Positions 30,081 through 42,828 of a stretch of DNA of 64,000 nucleotides are shown here, one piece after another. The translations under genes and the position numbers were made by a program. The notes below the pieces were generated by a model. It had not been told where the DNA came from, did no database searches, and saw only the letters and a list, made by a program, of their open reading frames with translations. Origin of the DNA: Platanthera guangdongensis. Lineage: Eukaryota > Streptophyta > Magnoliopsida > Asparagales > Orchidaceae. The stretch covers positions 108,781,808 through 108,845,807 of the forward strand of contig CM077162.1 of NCBI GenBank assembly GCA_039583875.1. Direction: 5' to 3'. Each line of letters starts with the position of its first letter. Position 1 is the first letter of the stretch.

Positions 30081-30438
30081 TTAGTGGCCTGTATTTGGCT
30101 TTGTGTCATGTGAAAGTTCTTTGTGACTTGGGTTTGGCTTAATGCCTAAGTTGTAGGCCTGTGTGACCTGTGTGGTCCTGCGGGATCTGTGTTGTAAGAT
30201 CTTGAGTAGCTGAGTTCTAGAGGGAGAGCCGAATCTAACACACTGTTAGATATGCATAGAGGGACAATGGATGTACCCAAGATTGGGGAACCACTATAAA
30301 TTGTTGTGTTATCTGTGATTGATCTTGAAAGCAAAAACTAACCTAATCACCAACCACAGAAATCTGCAAACAAGTTAGAAAAATTAAATAGATACAGATA
30401 CCTATTCACCCCCCTCTAGGTGTTTAGCTAGCCTTGAA
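30081..30438 (+). repeat. Copia-C 5' LTR, third piece (between G1 and G2)
   Basis: It continues the host from 16814. It contains a CACACTGTTAGATA segment, GGATGTACCCA and the typical copia LTR-end tract CCTATTCACCCCCCTCTAGG at 30401-30420. It is homologous to the Copia-B LTR. TTGAA at 30434-30438 is the left TSD of G2. Confidence 0.8.
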
Positions 30439-31184
30439 TGTTGATGCACGAAAACACAAGGGAGGTCGAGCACAACCAGCTAACTGTTCGAACACGGGGG
30501 AAAAAGAGAGACTGCGAGTAGCGATCTACTAAGCGGATGAGGACTGAAAGAAGAGCAGGGCCGTGAACCACGGCGACAACGGACTTCGCCCGTCGCGGCC
30601 TGAATGCCTCTCTTGCGACGGGCTTTCTCTTGATTGAAGAAGGGTTTGGTTACAAGTGAAAGGAAAAGACTAGTGAAGCAGAGCAAAGGGGAGTCCGCAA
30701 GGCACAAGAATCGAGTCCGCAGCCTGTAACAAGTAGGCTCCTGGGTCCGAGTCAGCGTGCCTTGAGTGCACCACCTCCCCCCTATTTATAGGATAGGGGG
30801 CCTGCCCAAGCGGGCAGGGCTAAAATAACCGGCTGCCCGGGGTACAGGAGAACCGGGCAGCGGTGACGGGAAGCAAAAAGAAAGAACACGCCAGTCCGCA
30901 CAGAAGGGGCGGACTGGGCTCGCGAACTGGAGCTTCCACTGCTGCTGCCGGGCGCGGCCGCTGGAGTCTGGCGGCCTGGGCGGACGGGATACTGCGTCCG
31001 CCGCTGGAGACTTGCCCAACGCGCCGGCGGACTGAGCGGACTGGGCTTTGCGTCCGCTGCTGGAGTATTACCCTTGGCGCGACTGTCGACAGTGCCGGAC
31101 TGGGCGGACGGCCAAATACTGTCCGCGCCTGCTGAATGGGGGCTTTTGGGAACTTGGAGTATGTTGCGGACTGAGGGGTTAACA
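30439..31184 (-). repeat. G2 3' LTR
   Basis: 746 bp, TGTTAACCCC...TGCATCAACA on the minus strand, with TATAAATA at 30783-30790 (minus). It differs from the G1 LTRs at several positions and small indels, for example GGCGCGACTG near 31077. Confidence 0.94.
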
Positions 31185-31202
31185 TAATCCCCGCACATTT
31201 TT
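31185..31202 (-). promoter_or_regulatory. G2 polypurine tract
   Basis: AAAAATGTGCGGGGATTA on the minus strand before the 3' LTR, identical to G1. Confidence 0.8.
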
Positions 31203-31274
31203 AAGTTTCCAGAAAAACTTCGAAAATGTTACTTTAAGCGCCGAGTCCGCAAACCTCGAAAATGCCGCCAAAGC

Positions 31275-31282
31275 TATAAATA
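31275..31282 (+). promoter_or_regulatory. TATA box of antisense gene A (G2)
   Basis: TATAAATA, same context and spacing to the ATG (31367) as in G1. Confidence 0.62.
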
Positions 31283-31366
31283 CCGCTGGAGGGTCTGGAT
31301 CTGCTGAGAATTTTGATCGACACGGGGCGATACTCACCACTTGCGGTCTCCACTTTCCAGTCCGGC

Positions 31367-33341
31367 ATGGCAAGACTTGGTACATTCCTCTCTAGCTTCA
31401 CTGCCAAAGGCGACTCGGAGCCGTCAACGCCAGTGAAGACCAAGAAAATTGCAAAGAGGCCGGCAAGACAAGATCCTGTCCGCCTCGCAGGAGAAAACTC
31501 CCAGAGCGAGAAGCCTGCGGAGAAAGCAGTCCGCCACGTCGATGTTTCTGCTCGCAAGGATGCCGTAGTCGACGCCGAACCATTGAGGAGTGAGAAGATG
31601 GCAACCTTGTCGGACTCCGCCCCTTCTCAGAAGACTGCGACCTCGGCGGACACTACTGGCGAACACATGGAGACTGACATATCTTCCCCCAATGCCTCGG
31701 TGCAAATCGTTGACTTGGACGAAGAAGACCGGCGGACTGAGGTAGAGGATAACGCGCCCTCAAAGGCATTGTCTGTTGTGAATCCTGAACCTGTCCGCGC
31801 TGACCAGCCTGATTTAGGGGGGTCCGCCGCGGATGCTGCTGAGAAGACCGCCAAGAGGAAGAAGAGGAAGAGAGACGGAGAGACCGTCGCTGAGCGGGTT
31901 GAGAGGAGGCTGCGCGTTATGAAGGAGAAGAACATCTCCAAGCGGACTGGGGAAGCGGACTTACAATACAGGCCGCGCGACAAAGAAGTTCCAGACGGCG
32001 ATCTGGTTACTCCGGAGGCCCAAATCCAGGGAGAGAATTCCCTCTCAACGGTCAGTCTTTCCACGGATGAGATACTTGATTCTATAGACGTCGATCAACT
32101 TGACTTAATCCAGGACTCCTTGCTGGTTATGGTGCAGCAGAATGAGGCAGGGACTGCTGGAGATAAGGGTGACGAACTCCCTTCCTTGTCCGCTGCGGAG
32201 GAAGAGGAGAGGGAGAGGCTGAAGGAGAAGATAGAGGAACAAAAGAAGCAAATCGTTGCTCATGTTGCTGTGGTTGAGGCAGCCTCGAAGCAGGCCGCGG
32301 CGGACAAAGCTGCTGAGGATCTGAGGATTGCGGCGGAGCTGATGCGGTCAGGTAAACTTCAGCCGGCGCCCAAATACTTTCAGCGCAAGTGGCTTTATAG
32401 GTCGCCGCCGCGGACGTCAAGACCGATCAAAATTATCACCAAGACGGACGATATCGTGGTCTCAACAAGTGCGGCTGCCGAGAGAAGAGCAAGGGTTCAC
32501 CGTGAATGGAAAAAGCGGTTAAGCGCCTTTGACCCAGAGCGGGCAAGGCGGCCAATCATCTTTGATAGTCGGAAACTCGCTGCCGCTATATCTAAAAGTG
32601 ATCTTTTATCCTTTCTTTGAATCCGCCGCGAACTGCCTTTGAATGCGAAGTTTGACTTTATTTGTTGCAGGTAGAAAGTCGCTGCCGGGCTCCATAGAGA
32701 GTGGCGAGATCGTGATCACACCCAACACTGGAGCCGACGCGGTCTCACATGTGGAGTCCGCGGAGGATGAGCCACCCAGCCTGAGTATGATAAAAGAGTT
32801 AGAGAAGAAATTTGAAGTTGAGATGCAATGTGTTAAAGCAGAGTTAGAGAAAGCGGCGGAGCGCGAGAGGGCGTCCGCGGCGCGCGAGAAAGCGTTCGCA
32901 GAACGCGAGAAGGCCCTTAAAGACCAGGTCGCCAGCATCTCGCGGGCGCTGGAGAGGTCTGAAAGGGAAAAGAAGAGGCTCGCGGATGATGTCCGATACT
33001 ACAGAGGCAAGCACTTGGCGTCGGCTCGTGAAGGAAAGGAGAAGCGGACTGCTGAGTTCGCTGAGCAGAGGCCGCGGGCGTCAAATCGCGTTCCTCCTGA
33101 GATCGCGGCACCGGCAGGTGCCCAGCAGCCCGCGGACGAGGAGCAGAGGCCGGCGGCGGAGCCAATGGTGCCTCTCAGCCGGGTAGACCGGGAGGCTGCT
33201 CACATGCACCGGACTATAAACGTCATCCATCATCATCTCTGCCGTGTATACAGTGAAATTCTTCAGATAAGCGATCAGGCGGCTCATCTATGCAGGGACA
33301 GGGCAGAAAAGCCGGCGCGGACTGATAACAGGGACCGCTGA
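31367..33341 (+). CDS. Antisense gene A of G2: coiled-coil protein, two exons
   Basis: Exons 31367-32597 and 32671-33341 with intron 32598-32670 give 633 residues, the same structure as in G1. In exon 1 I count nine amino-acid replacements and about five silent changes against G1, with no stop or indel. Replacements include Val/Ala, Ala/Thr, Arg/Gln and Met/Ile. The coiled-coil exon is almost unchanged. Function unknown. That both copies stay open over 1.9 kb despite many changes suggests coding, though the replacement:silent ratio is not strongly constrained. Confidence 0.72.
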
Positions 33342-33736
33342 GTCCGCAATTCCTTGAACTTTTCTGATTAAATGTATATTGTTTGTATGATTGCTCCAAA
33401 CAATGCTGTGTGATGTGTGATTGAACTTTATTTGATCTGTGCGGATCCAGATTATATGTCCGCTATTCTTATGTAGCTTTATCTTTGGCATGATCTATTG
33501 CGGACTGTGCGGACTAGCGCTGTGTCCGCTTCTTGCTAACCTGCAGGTGGGAATATTCGCGATCTAAGCGGATAGGGAACTGCGACGGCTATAACTTGGC
33601 CTTGAATCTTTTTGGAAAATTAGCTTGTCTTTTCTGTCCGCGTTATTTGTTTGGCTGCTTTTTAATTTTTTGCGGATTGTGCGGATTGAATATGCGACCT
33701 GCGCGGACTGGCCAAAAAGCTGTCAGACATTTCATC

Positions 33737-33744
33737 TATAAATA
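33737..33744 (+). promoter_or_regulatory. TATA box of antisense gene B (G2)
   Basis: TATAAATA in CATCTATAAATACTGCC, 68 bases before the ATG at 33805, conserved with G1. Confidence 0.6.
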
Positions 33745-33804
33745 CTGCCTTCTGTTCTCTATGCAGGAAATTGCTGAAGTAGACGAAACCCTGCGGCCTG
33801 CAAC

Positions 33805-35630
33805 ATGGTGTCCGCTCGCGCTGATGCTGCAGTCGCCTTCCACTCTGCGGACCACAAAAAATGCACTTTGACAGAGGCTGATCTGGCGGCCTTTGTTGAA
33901 AAGAAAATGGCGGACTCCAATATTCTTGTCCGCCTACCCGCACACCAAGAAAGATTAAACTTCTCGACGGCGACCCAGATCGCCATTCCTATTGATCATT
34001 TTGACAGCGGATTCAAGTTCCCACTCCTATGGGAACTTGCCGCGATTTTCGAGCATTATGGGATGGTGCCCGGCCAGCTCGCGCCGAACACACTTGCTGC
34101 GATCTGCAGCTACCTCTCCTACTTGCGATCTGAAAGGATCGCCTTTTCAATGAACGTCTTCCGGAAAATGTTTTCCGTCCGCTCCATTACTGCCTCCGGA
34201 GGTCTCCCCTATAAGGGTGTGATCTATTTCTACTGTAGGGGGATGAAAGTTGCGGGTCTTCCAAACAAGATCCACAACTGGACCTCAAGGTTCTTGATCT
34301 TTGAAGGCGACCTCGGGTTCGCGCACACCTATCCGCAGGTGCGCGCGGACTCCGCTTTCAAGACTGCGCAGCTGGACGACTTGGAATCCGCGATTGTGGA
34401 GTTCCTGGCCAATGCCAGGCTTGATGTCGAGCACTACCTCCCGCTGCTAGCGGGCCTAGCGGACGTCGTGCCTGAGGACAGTAAGTAGCTCTGCGGACTC
34501 AACTTTTGTATCCGCCGCGACCACGCTTTTTAACTGGTTCTCTTCTTGCAGCGACCTTGGCGGTGCCCGCCAACCTGCCGCAGACGCCGAGCGGCTTTGT
34601 TCCTACTCAAAAGGAGAAAAAAGAAGCGGTTGCAAAGAAGAGGAAGGAGGAAGGGGATCCCGCAGCGGACTACTCCTCCTCCGACAGCTTCTCCATGGCC
34701 AGCTTCGGTACCAGCCAAAGGGACCTTAGGGGAAACCCTATGGTCCATTGGCATAGCAAGGATAAGCACGTCCGCTTATCCACTGCGCTCCCCTCATGGA
34801 GGAGCCCGCGGATAACGCGACATGCCCATGTTGCGCTTTCCACTCTCTACGGGAAGCGCAACTTGAGCGATCTGAAGAAGGTACCCGCCGCCGACCTCCC
34901 TCTGCTGGCCTCTCAGGCCTCTGCGAACAGTGCGGTGACAAACCATTATGTTGCCACTCTGGCCAGAGACCTAATAAGGCAAAATGAGGAACTTCAGAAG
35001 GATAACAAAGTATTAAAGGAAAGGAACGCGCGGATAGGAGAAAGAAATGCTCGGCAAAGAGAGGAGCTGGCGGTAAGTTGAATTCGCCGCGATCTAGTTT
35101 GGCTGTCCGCCGCGATCTGCCTGATGTTCGCAATCTTGCTTTTGCAGGTCGCCTATGACTTGGGGAACACTAAGTTCCAGGCCGCCACGCTCCCCTTTGT
35201 AATGGAGACAGTTGAGATTGCCGTTGAGCGGCTTGCCCGCGACGGCCTCATGAAAGAGGGAGTGGACGGCGTCCCCTTTGTCTCCATCTTTCCGGAGCTG
35301 GCTCCTCAGATCGCAGCGATGGAAAAATCTAAAAAGGGGAAAGAGGTTATCGAGGAAAATGATGATGATGAAGAAGAAGAAGACGACGGAGGCTCTCAAG
35401 GCGAAGGGCAAGTCCCTGCGGACAATGCTGAATCAAGCCGGCGAGGAGAGGGTCTGTCCGCCGAGTCCGGCTCTTCTGCTTCTTCCTCTGCTACTGGCAG
35501 CTCGCATAGCGGGTCCGCCACTAGTTCAGGATCAGGTAGCAGCGGGAGCGGCTCGGGGGGCTACTCTCCAGATGTCGACATCATTGGTGACAGCCCTGCA
35601 CCTGCTGAGAAGAGACAGCGGACTGACTGA
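33805..35630 (+). CDS. Antisense gene B of G2: Transposase_28-like protein, three exons
   Basis: Exons 33805-34480, 34552-35072 and 35148-35630; introns 34481-34551 and 35073-35147 with GTAAGT donors and TTGCAG acceptors. It encodes 559 residues as in G1. Differences include Ile/Val and Ile/Met in the Transposase_28-like part and several in the coiled coil (NEELQKDNK against NEQLRKDIK). In the acidic run, DDD-rich codons are exchanged for EEE without changing length. No disruption is seen. It is the likely partner gene of A; the role is unknown. Confidence 0.78.
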
Positions 35631-37292
35631 TGATCAATGCATATGTATACATTTTGCAATTTTACTTGTAAAAAGTGGCGGACGCAAAATTGCAGTCCGC
35701 CGAACATTTTGAATGATGTAAAATTTTTGAAGAAATAGAAAGGATATTTTGTCATGTGTGCTTTCTGCAATGCTCTTTCTCCACGCTCACCGCACCGATA
35801 TTTAGCAGTCCGTACAGCACACTGATAAGCCTTCGTTGATTAGAGAATTATAGTTCTATTTTGGAACTGTCAGGCGGACTCCGTTGAGTCTTACTTTCAG
35901 TCCGCATGATATATTATTAGTAAACTTTGTTGATTAAAGAATTAGGACATCAACTCATTCATCATCCGCCTCAGAGAACAGCCGGCTGATAACAATGCCT
36001 GGGGTACTTAGTTATAGCTGTAGTCCGCAAGCCAGACCGCACATAATATAAAAGCTCATTGATGAATTTATCATATAAAAGCTCTACGGACTGAGCGGAT
36101 ACAGAAAACCAATCCGCCCACAATAGAAGTGATCGAAACTTATAATTCTGCGGACTGAGCGGATATAAGAAACCAATCCGCTTATAACAGGAAAATAAAC
36201 TTGAATATGTACCCTGCGGACTGAGCGGATACAGAAAACCAATCCGCTCATAACAGGAAAATAAACTTGAATATGTACCCTGCGGACTGAGCGGATACAG
36301 AAAACCAATCCGCTCATAACAGGAAAATAAACTTGAATATGTACCCGGCGGACTGAGCGGATACAGAAAACCAATCCGCTCATAATAGAAATGATCTATA
36401 GCTTGCGACCAGGTGGGCAGGTGAGCCTGAGCGGCATACTTTCCTCACCGGGCTACAAGCTATAGAATCAACCCAAAAAAGCGGACTCTGCGGACAGAGA
36501 AAAGCAGTCCGCTAAAAACAGAAATGACCTATAACTCGCGACCAGGTGGGCAGGTGAGCCTGAACGGCATACTTTCCTCACCGGGCTACAAGCTATAGAA
36601 TCAACCCAAAAAATTCCCTGCGAAGAGCAAGATGCTCACTTGGCGGAACGGTTCCCTGCCCTCTTGCCTCGAGTACAGTCTAAGCTGTGGGTCTCCTACA
36701 GGCACCGCTTGAGGGTACCATGGAGTGTTCGAGGGTTACAAGCTAAGATGACCCGCGGGCAGGTGAGCCTGAACGGCATACTTTCCTCATGTGATCATCG
36801 AAGTTGTAACAATATCCCTAATGACGGCATGGTAGAGCTTTACACCCACCTTGCCCTCCATAATGCAAAGGTGGGGTCAGGTACCAGCCGGGATCCGAAG
36901 TCCAGAATCCAACCGCGCTAGAGCCTGCAAGCTCCCACTACACGGTGCGAAATCTCCTCGCAACACGTGGTCTTCGTGGTGTTACGCTAATGACAACGGC
37001 TCTAGGGGAGGTCTAGCTGAACTCGGCGATGTCTCCTGGTATCAGGGAACCGTCATAGGTGTTTGGGAGAGAGAAAACACTAGAAAAAATGTCAGTATGG
37101 ATTCTGTGATTAAGAAAATGTATTGCAAAGGGAACATGAGAGAAAAAGGAGAGTTCGGGTGTCAAACCGTTTTCGAAAATTCTCTTAGTACTTTATCTGT
37201 TATGATTACAACAAAAACACTCGAAGAAGTGTTAGCAAGCAGTTTCTACTCATAATAATTCTTGAAGAGGATATACAAAATAGAAAGGGGGT
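35631..37292. repeat. G2 spacer between gene B and pol with tandem modules
   Basis: It corresponds to 22009-23793 of G1 but with different copy numbers. A ~74-bp unit containing GCGGACTGAGCGGATACAG and AACCAATCCGCTCATAACAG is repeated about four times at 36080-36390. The GACCAGGTGGGCAGGTGAGC module occurs at about 36407 and 36540. The stretch 36840-37292 is near-identical to G1. No gene is supported. Confidence 0.8.
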
Positions 37293-40200
37293 TTAAGAAT
37301 AGAACCGCTTGAGATCATCCCCACTCCACGTGTGCGGTATATCCTCTCCTTCGTAAGTTTGTAAGCGGTAAGCGCCGCTTTTTAATGCTTCCTTGATGAC
37401 AAAAGGGCCGGCCCAATTTGGATTGAGCTTTCCAACTGAACTAGCCCTTGCAGCAGCATCAACCTTCTTCAGAACTAGATCTCCTACTTGAAAGTGTTTG
37501 ACCCTTATATTTTGATCGAAGTGACGGGCCATCCTCCTTTTGACTTCCTCCTGCCTGATGGCTGCTTGATCTCTGACCTCCTCGATGTGTTCCAAGCTGA
37601 ACCTCATCTCCTCATGATTCAGCTCCACCCAGTCATCAATACCTTCTCTTGCAAGCAGCACTCTGGGTGACGGGACTTCAAACTCAACCGGGATGAGTGC
37701 TTCTGAGCCATGAGAGAGTTTGAATGGGGTCTCCCCAGTAGCAGATGAAGGCGTTGTTCTAAGGGACCAGAGGACTGACTGAAGCTGATCAGCCCAACTG
37801 CCTTTGAGATTCTGTACTTTCTTTTTGAGCAAATTGATGATCTGCTTGTTGGCTGCTTCTACCTGGCCATTGCTTCTGGGATGATGAACTGATGCAAAAC
37901 GCAGCTCTGTTCCGATCTGCCTGCAAAAATCTATCATCTCTGAGTTATTGAACTGTGGCCCATTGTCAGTGATTATTGCCATTGGTATCCCGTGCCTGCA
38001 GACAATTTCTCCCCAAATAAAGTTCTTGACGATCTGAGTAGTTGTCTTAGCCAGTGCCTTGGCTTCGATCCACTTGCTGAAATAGTCGATCATTACAATG
38101 ATGAAACGCCGTTGCCCGCTTGCCAAGGGAAAAGGACCAATGAGATCCATTCCCCAAACCGCAAAGGGCCAAGGAGTTGCAATCGACCTGAGGGACTGAG
38201 CTGCTTGGTGCTGAAGTGGAGCAAACTTCTGGCACTGAACACACCTTCTGACATAGATCTCTGAGTCTTTCTTCATTGTGGGCCAGAAATACCCTTGCCG
38301 TAGGACTCGCTTTTCAAGAGTTCTTGCTCCAGAGTGGCTTCCGCACTCTCCTGAATGAACCTCTTGCAGAACGGTAAGAGCTTCTTCCTCTGAAACACAT
38401 CGGGCCATTGTTGAGAGGAAAGTCTTTCTGTAAAGGACTCCCGCCACTAGGAAGTAGTGAGCTGCTTTTATTCTGAAATTTTCTTGTCTTTGACTGTATG
38501 ATGATAATTTCCTGTTGATAGGTAAAGGATAAATGGGTCCATCCAAGAGGCTCGCTGGTCAACTTGCATTAAATCTCCTTCCTCTACTGCCGGACGGAAG
38601 AGTTCGGAAGTTGTGCCTCCTGAAGGTATCCCATGCTTAGAGAGAAAATCGGCCTCCTCATTCTCTGTTCTCGGAATATGTTCGATAGTGAAGCTCTTAA
38701 ACCTGCCGATTTCTATCTTCACAAGAGCCAAATACTTTTTCAAGACTGGTTCCCTTGCTTCGAAGTTACCAAGGACTTGCGACGCCATAACCAGGGAATC
38801 GGTTCTGATGTGAGCATGATCGATTCCTAATTCCCTTGCGAGCCTCAAGCCTGCTAGCAGTGATTCATATTCAGCCTGGTTGTTGGTTACTGGAAAGTAG
38901 AACTTGATGGCCTGCTCCAGCTTGATTCCATTTGGATTGATGAGAACCACTCCTGCTCCGGAAGAACTTCTGCCTGAGGCACCATCAACATAGATGGGCC
39001 AAGCCAAAGGTGACCTTTCTGCCTGGTCAGAACTGGATTCTGGCATGTCAATCAGAAAATCTGCTAGGACTTGAGCCTTGATGGCTGTCTTGGGCACATA
39101 AGAAATTTCAAATTCACTTAGCTCTATCGCCCACTTAGCTAGCCTGCCGGAATGCTCGGGCCTTTCCAACACACCCTTCAAAGGTTGATCGGTGATGACT
39201 TGGATTGAATGTGCTTGGAAGTATGGACGGAGCCTACGAGCTGACATGACCAGTGCCAAGGCTAACTTCTCTAAGATCGGATACCGCGTCTCAGCACTCT
39301 TCAAGATATGGCTGACATAATAGATTGGAAACTGCTTTCTGCCTTCTTCCCGAAGGAGAACGGAGCTGACGGCCTCAGGGCCAACTCCTAGATACAAGAA
39401 AAGGATCTCTCCTGGCCTGGGGCTCTGAAGCAGAGGGGACGAGGTAAGCTGCATCTTTAACTGCTCAAAAGCATGAGAGCACTCTTCTGTCCACTTAAAC
39501 TTGGATGCACCGCGGAGAGTTTTGAAAAAGGGGGCACTCCTATCTCCAACCCGAGAGAGGAATCTTGCAAGACCTGCCAGCCTTCCCCCTAACTGCTGAA
39601 CTTCCTTCGGTGAACGAGGGGTAGGCATTTCAAGAATAGCTTTTACCTTGTCAGGATTGGGGGCAAGTCCCTCCGGAGTTAGGAGATGACCGAGGAACTT
39701 CCCCTTACTCGCTCCAAAGGTACACTTCAAAGGGTTGAGTTTCATCTTGTATCTACGCAGAGTAGCGAACGTCTCTGCTAGATCTAGCAAGTGCAGCGAA
39801 AACGATTTACTTTTGATCAAGAGATCGTCTACATACACTTCTAAGTTTCTTCCTTTTTGATGGTTAAACACACGGTCCATCATCCGTTGGTAAGTCGCGC
39901 CGGCATTCTTAAGCCCAAAGGGCATGACAAGATAGCAATAGCATCCATCGTTAGTTATGAACGACGTGTGAGGAACGTCGGGCTTATGCATTCTTATCTG
40001 GTGATAACCAGAAAACGCATCTAAAAAACTCATGTAAGAGTATCCTACCGCGGAATCAACTAAAGAATCTATCCGAGGCAGGGGGTAGCAATCTTTAGGA
40101 CATGCTTTATTAAGTTTTGTAAAGTCTACACACATTCGCCACTTTCCCCCTGGTTTTTTAACCATTACAACATTTGAAATCCAGGTGGGGTATTGCACTT

Positions 40201-42775
40201 CTTTAATAAAATTCGCCTTGAGGAGTTTTGCAACCTCCTCCCTTATTGGCTCTGCAAGCTTTGTTGCCACGTCCCTCTTCTTCTGTTGGATGGGCTTGCA
40301 GCTTGGATCAACATTTAGGTGGTGGCAAGCTATATCAGGATCCACCCCCGGCATGTCTTCTGCTGACCAGGCAAAGACATCCAGGTTCTTCAGCAGGCAG
40401 GAAATCAACTCGGCCTTTTGATCTTCAGGAAGCTCCGAGTTGATGGAGAGTTTCCTCTCCTCCCCTTCAGCAATGGGGACTCCTTGCGTCACCTGGGCAG
40501 GTTCCAGGTGAGCACCTTCATCAGCAGCAGCTTTCGAGCTGGAAGAGGCTTCTGCGGCTTCTGCTGGAGCAAGGGAAGCTTCAACCATGTTGACAGTGCG
40601 AACGTAGCACTCCCTTGCTCTCCTTGGGTCACTCCTGACCCTGCACATCCTCCCATCGGCAAAGAATTTGATGGCGAGGTGGTAAGTGGAAATTACTGCT
40701 TGGTACTTGTTCAGCAGGGGCCTGCCGAAGATGGCATGATAGCTGCTGGGGGCGTCGACCACTATGAACTGTATCTGCTTTGTTGCCCCTCCAAGCTTTA
40801 CTGGCAAGGTGACGCTGCCCTCCACCTCTTTCCTTTCTCCAGAGAATCCATAGAGCGGCCCCTCAGTGGAAAGCAGAGGCTTCCCAGTCCTCAGGGCCTC
40901 GAAGGTAGACTTGAAGAGGAGGTTGACTGAACTGCCCGTGTCAACAAGAATCATGTCCACTGTGAAGTCTCCCAGCACAGCCTTGATAACAACAACATTG
41001 TCGAAAGGATTGGCTGTTTGCGGCAGATCTTCTGGACCAAAGGTGACGACCTCCCTTGGAGGAGCAACGGAAGAAGAGGCCACCTCTGACTGAGTGACCC
41101 TTGAAATTGAATATTTTCGAGTTGACTCGGTTCCTGCTCCTCCATGGATGAAGAAGAGGCGCCCTAGAATCCCTTCATCATCTGCATCAAAGCATTCCAC
41201 TGGAACGTTGATCGGCCCCAGACGGCCTTCATCCTCCACATCTACACACTCCTGGTAGGCCTCAGCTACCTCTTTGCCCTTCGAGGTGGATGGCTTCGAC
41301 GAGGAAGGAGAATCCTTCTTGGTCAGGTCAATCTTGCCCTCGGCAAGCAACTTAACAATCAGCGCACGAAGGGCCTTGCAATCCTCAGTCAAATGGCCCC
41401 TTTCCTTGTGGAATTGGCAGTATTGAGAATTGTTCCTCGGCTTCCACAGCTTCTGAGGCTCTTGCCTCCTTTCTTCTGATCTCCTTTGCAGGATCTGGAT
41501 GACTTCGTCAAGATCCAGATCTGCAGGGTCCCCCATGGGACTTTCTTCATATTGGCACGGGGCAGGCAAGGCTGCCTGCTGGAGGATGGGAAGAGCCTGC
41601 AAAGGCATGGCGGGAGTGGCGGCCAACGGCAGTCTCTGCTCGTGAAACTGTTGATGGCCTTGGAAAGGTTTTTTGTTGCGGAAGTTCCTGCCTCTTTGGG
41701 ACGGAGGCTGGAAATCTGGGCGAGGGGGCTTGCCATGGGAAGAAGAAGCGGAGGCATCCCTTCCTTCAGCCTTGGCTGTCAGGGATGAGACGTAAGTCGG
41801 ATTGGCATTCTCCCCTTCTATGAAACGGTTGACCATGGCGATCAACTCCTGATAGGTCTCTGGATCCTTGGTTGTGGCTTTGAACTTCAGAGGGCCCTCC
41901 CGGAGGCCATGGATCAAGGCAACTTTGTAGTAGTCGGGGTTCACATTTCTCACCCCCTGGATCTCCCTCTGAAAGCGATCAACGAATCTTGCTACTGATT
42001 CGTTATCCCTTTGCTTGATCTCGAATAGGGCAGCTGGCCCATCCTTTCTCTTCTTCGAGGTAGCAAACCTCAGCAGTAACTGGCTACGGAGCTCTGCAAA
42101 AGAAGAAATAGTGCCCGAAGGCAGCTCGTAGAACCACTCTCTCGCTTGCCCCTCGAGAGTGGTAACCAACAATTTGCACTTAATTGCATCTGAGAGGCAT
42201 CTCAACGCAACTGCACCCTCAAATGCCTGGAGATGAGCAATGGGATCTGTCGATCCTGAATAGAAGGGGATGCGAGGCTCCCTGAAGTTGCTTGGAGCTG
42301 ATTCCCATCGAATTCGGTCGACAAAGGGAGACGGGGTGTCAAATTCTGCAGGGTAGAAAGGGCGGACTGGAGCTGAGGAGTCCGCGGGCTCGGCGGACTG
42401 GCGATCAGCAAAGTGGAGTTGGCGGGCAGGAGTGCCCCTAGCAGCTTCTCTGAAGAACTCTCTGAAAGCAAACTCTTCCTCTTGAGGGCGCAGAGGAGCA
42501 GCGGACTGAGCAGCGTTCCGGGGAGTTGCTGACGACTGCCGAAGCGGAGTTCGGCGAGCTGGGGTCTGGCGGACAGGCGAGTCCGCTGGGTCCGCCGCGG
42601 CCTGAGGAGCAAGCCGCTGGGCCAAGGCAAGCAGAGCTTGGCTGATTGTGTCAAGACGCTGGTCGGTCTGCCGGCGAGACTGCTCGGCCTCAATGCGAGC
42701 TTGTTCAATCGCGTCCCAAAGGGAGTCTTCTGAAGAGCTGGAGCGGTCTGAGGAGCGGGCTCTGCGGTCTGACAT
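37293..42775 (-). pseudogene. G2 gag-pol polyprotein with one frameshift
   Basis: From ATG 42775 the frame is open through Gag, protease (DTG), RT (YVDD), RNase H and the second RNase H. It then shifts near 38478-38488, where AAATTTTCTTG replaces G1's AAATTTCTCTTG, a single-base loss. The remaining frame (to 37293) encodes a complete-looking integrase with HHCC and D-D-E residues. The product would stop shortly after the second RNase H without integrase. Otherwise it is almost identical to G1. A sequencing error is an alternative explanation. Confidence 0.9.
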
Positions 42776-42828
42776 CTTTCGTCCGCTGATTTCAAAACAC
42801 TACTCGGATCTGAAGGTCGCGTGTTAAC

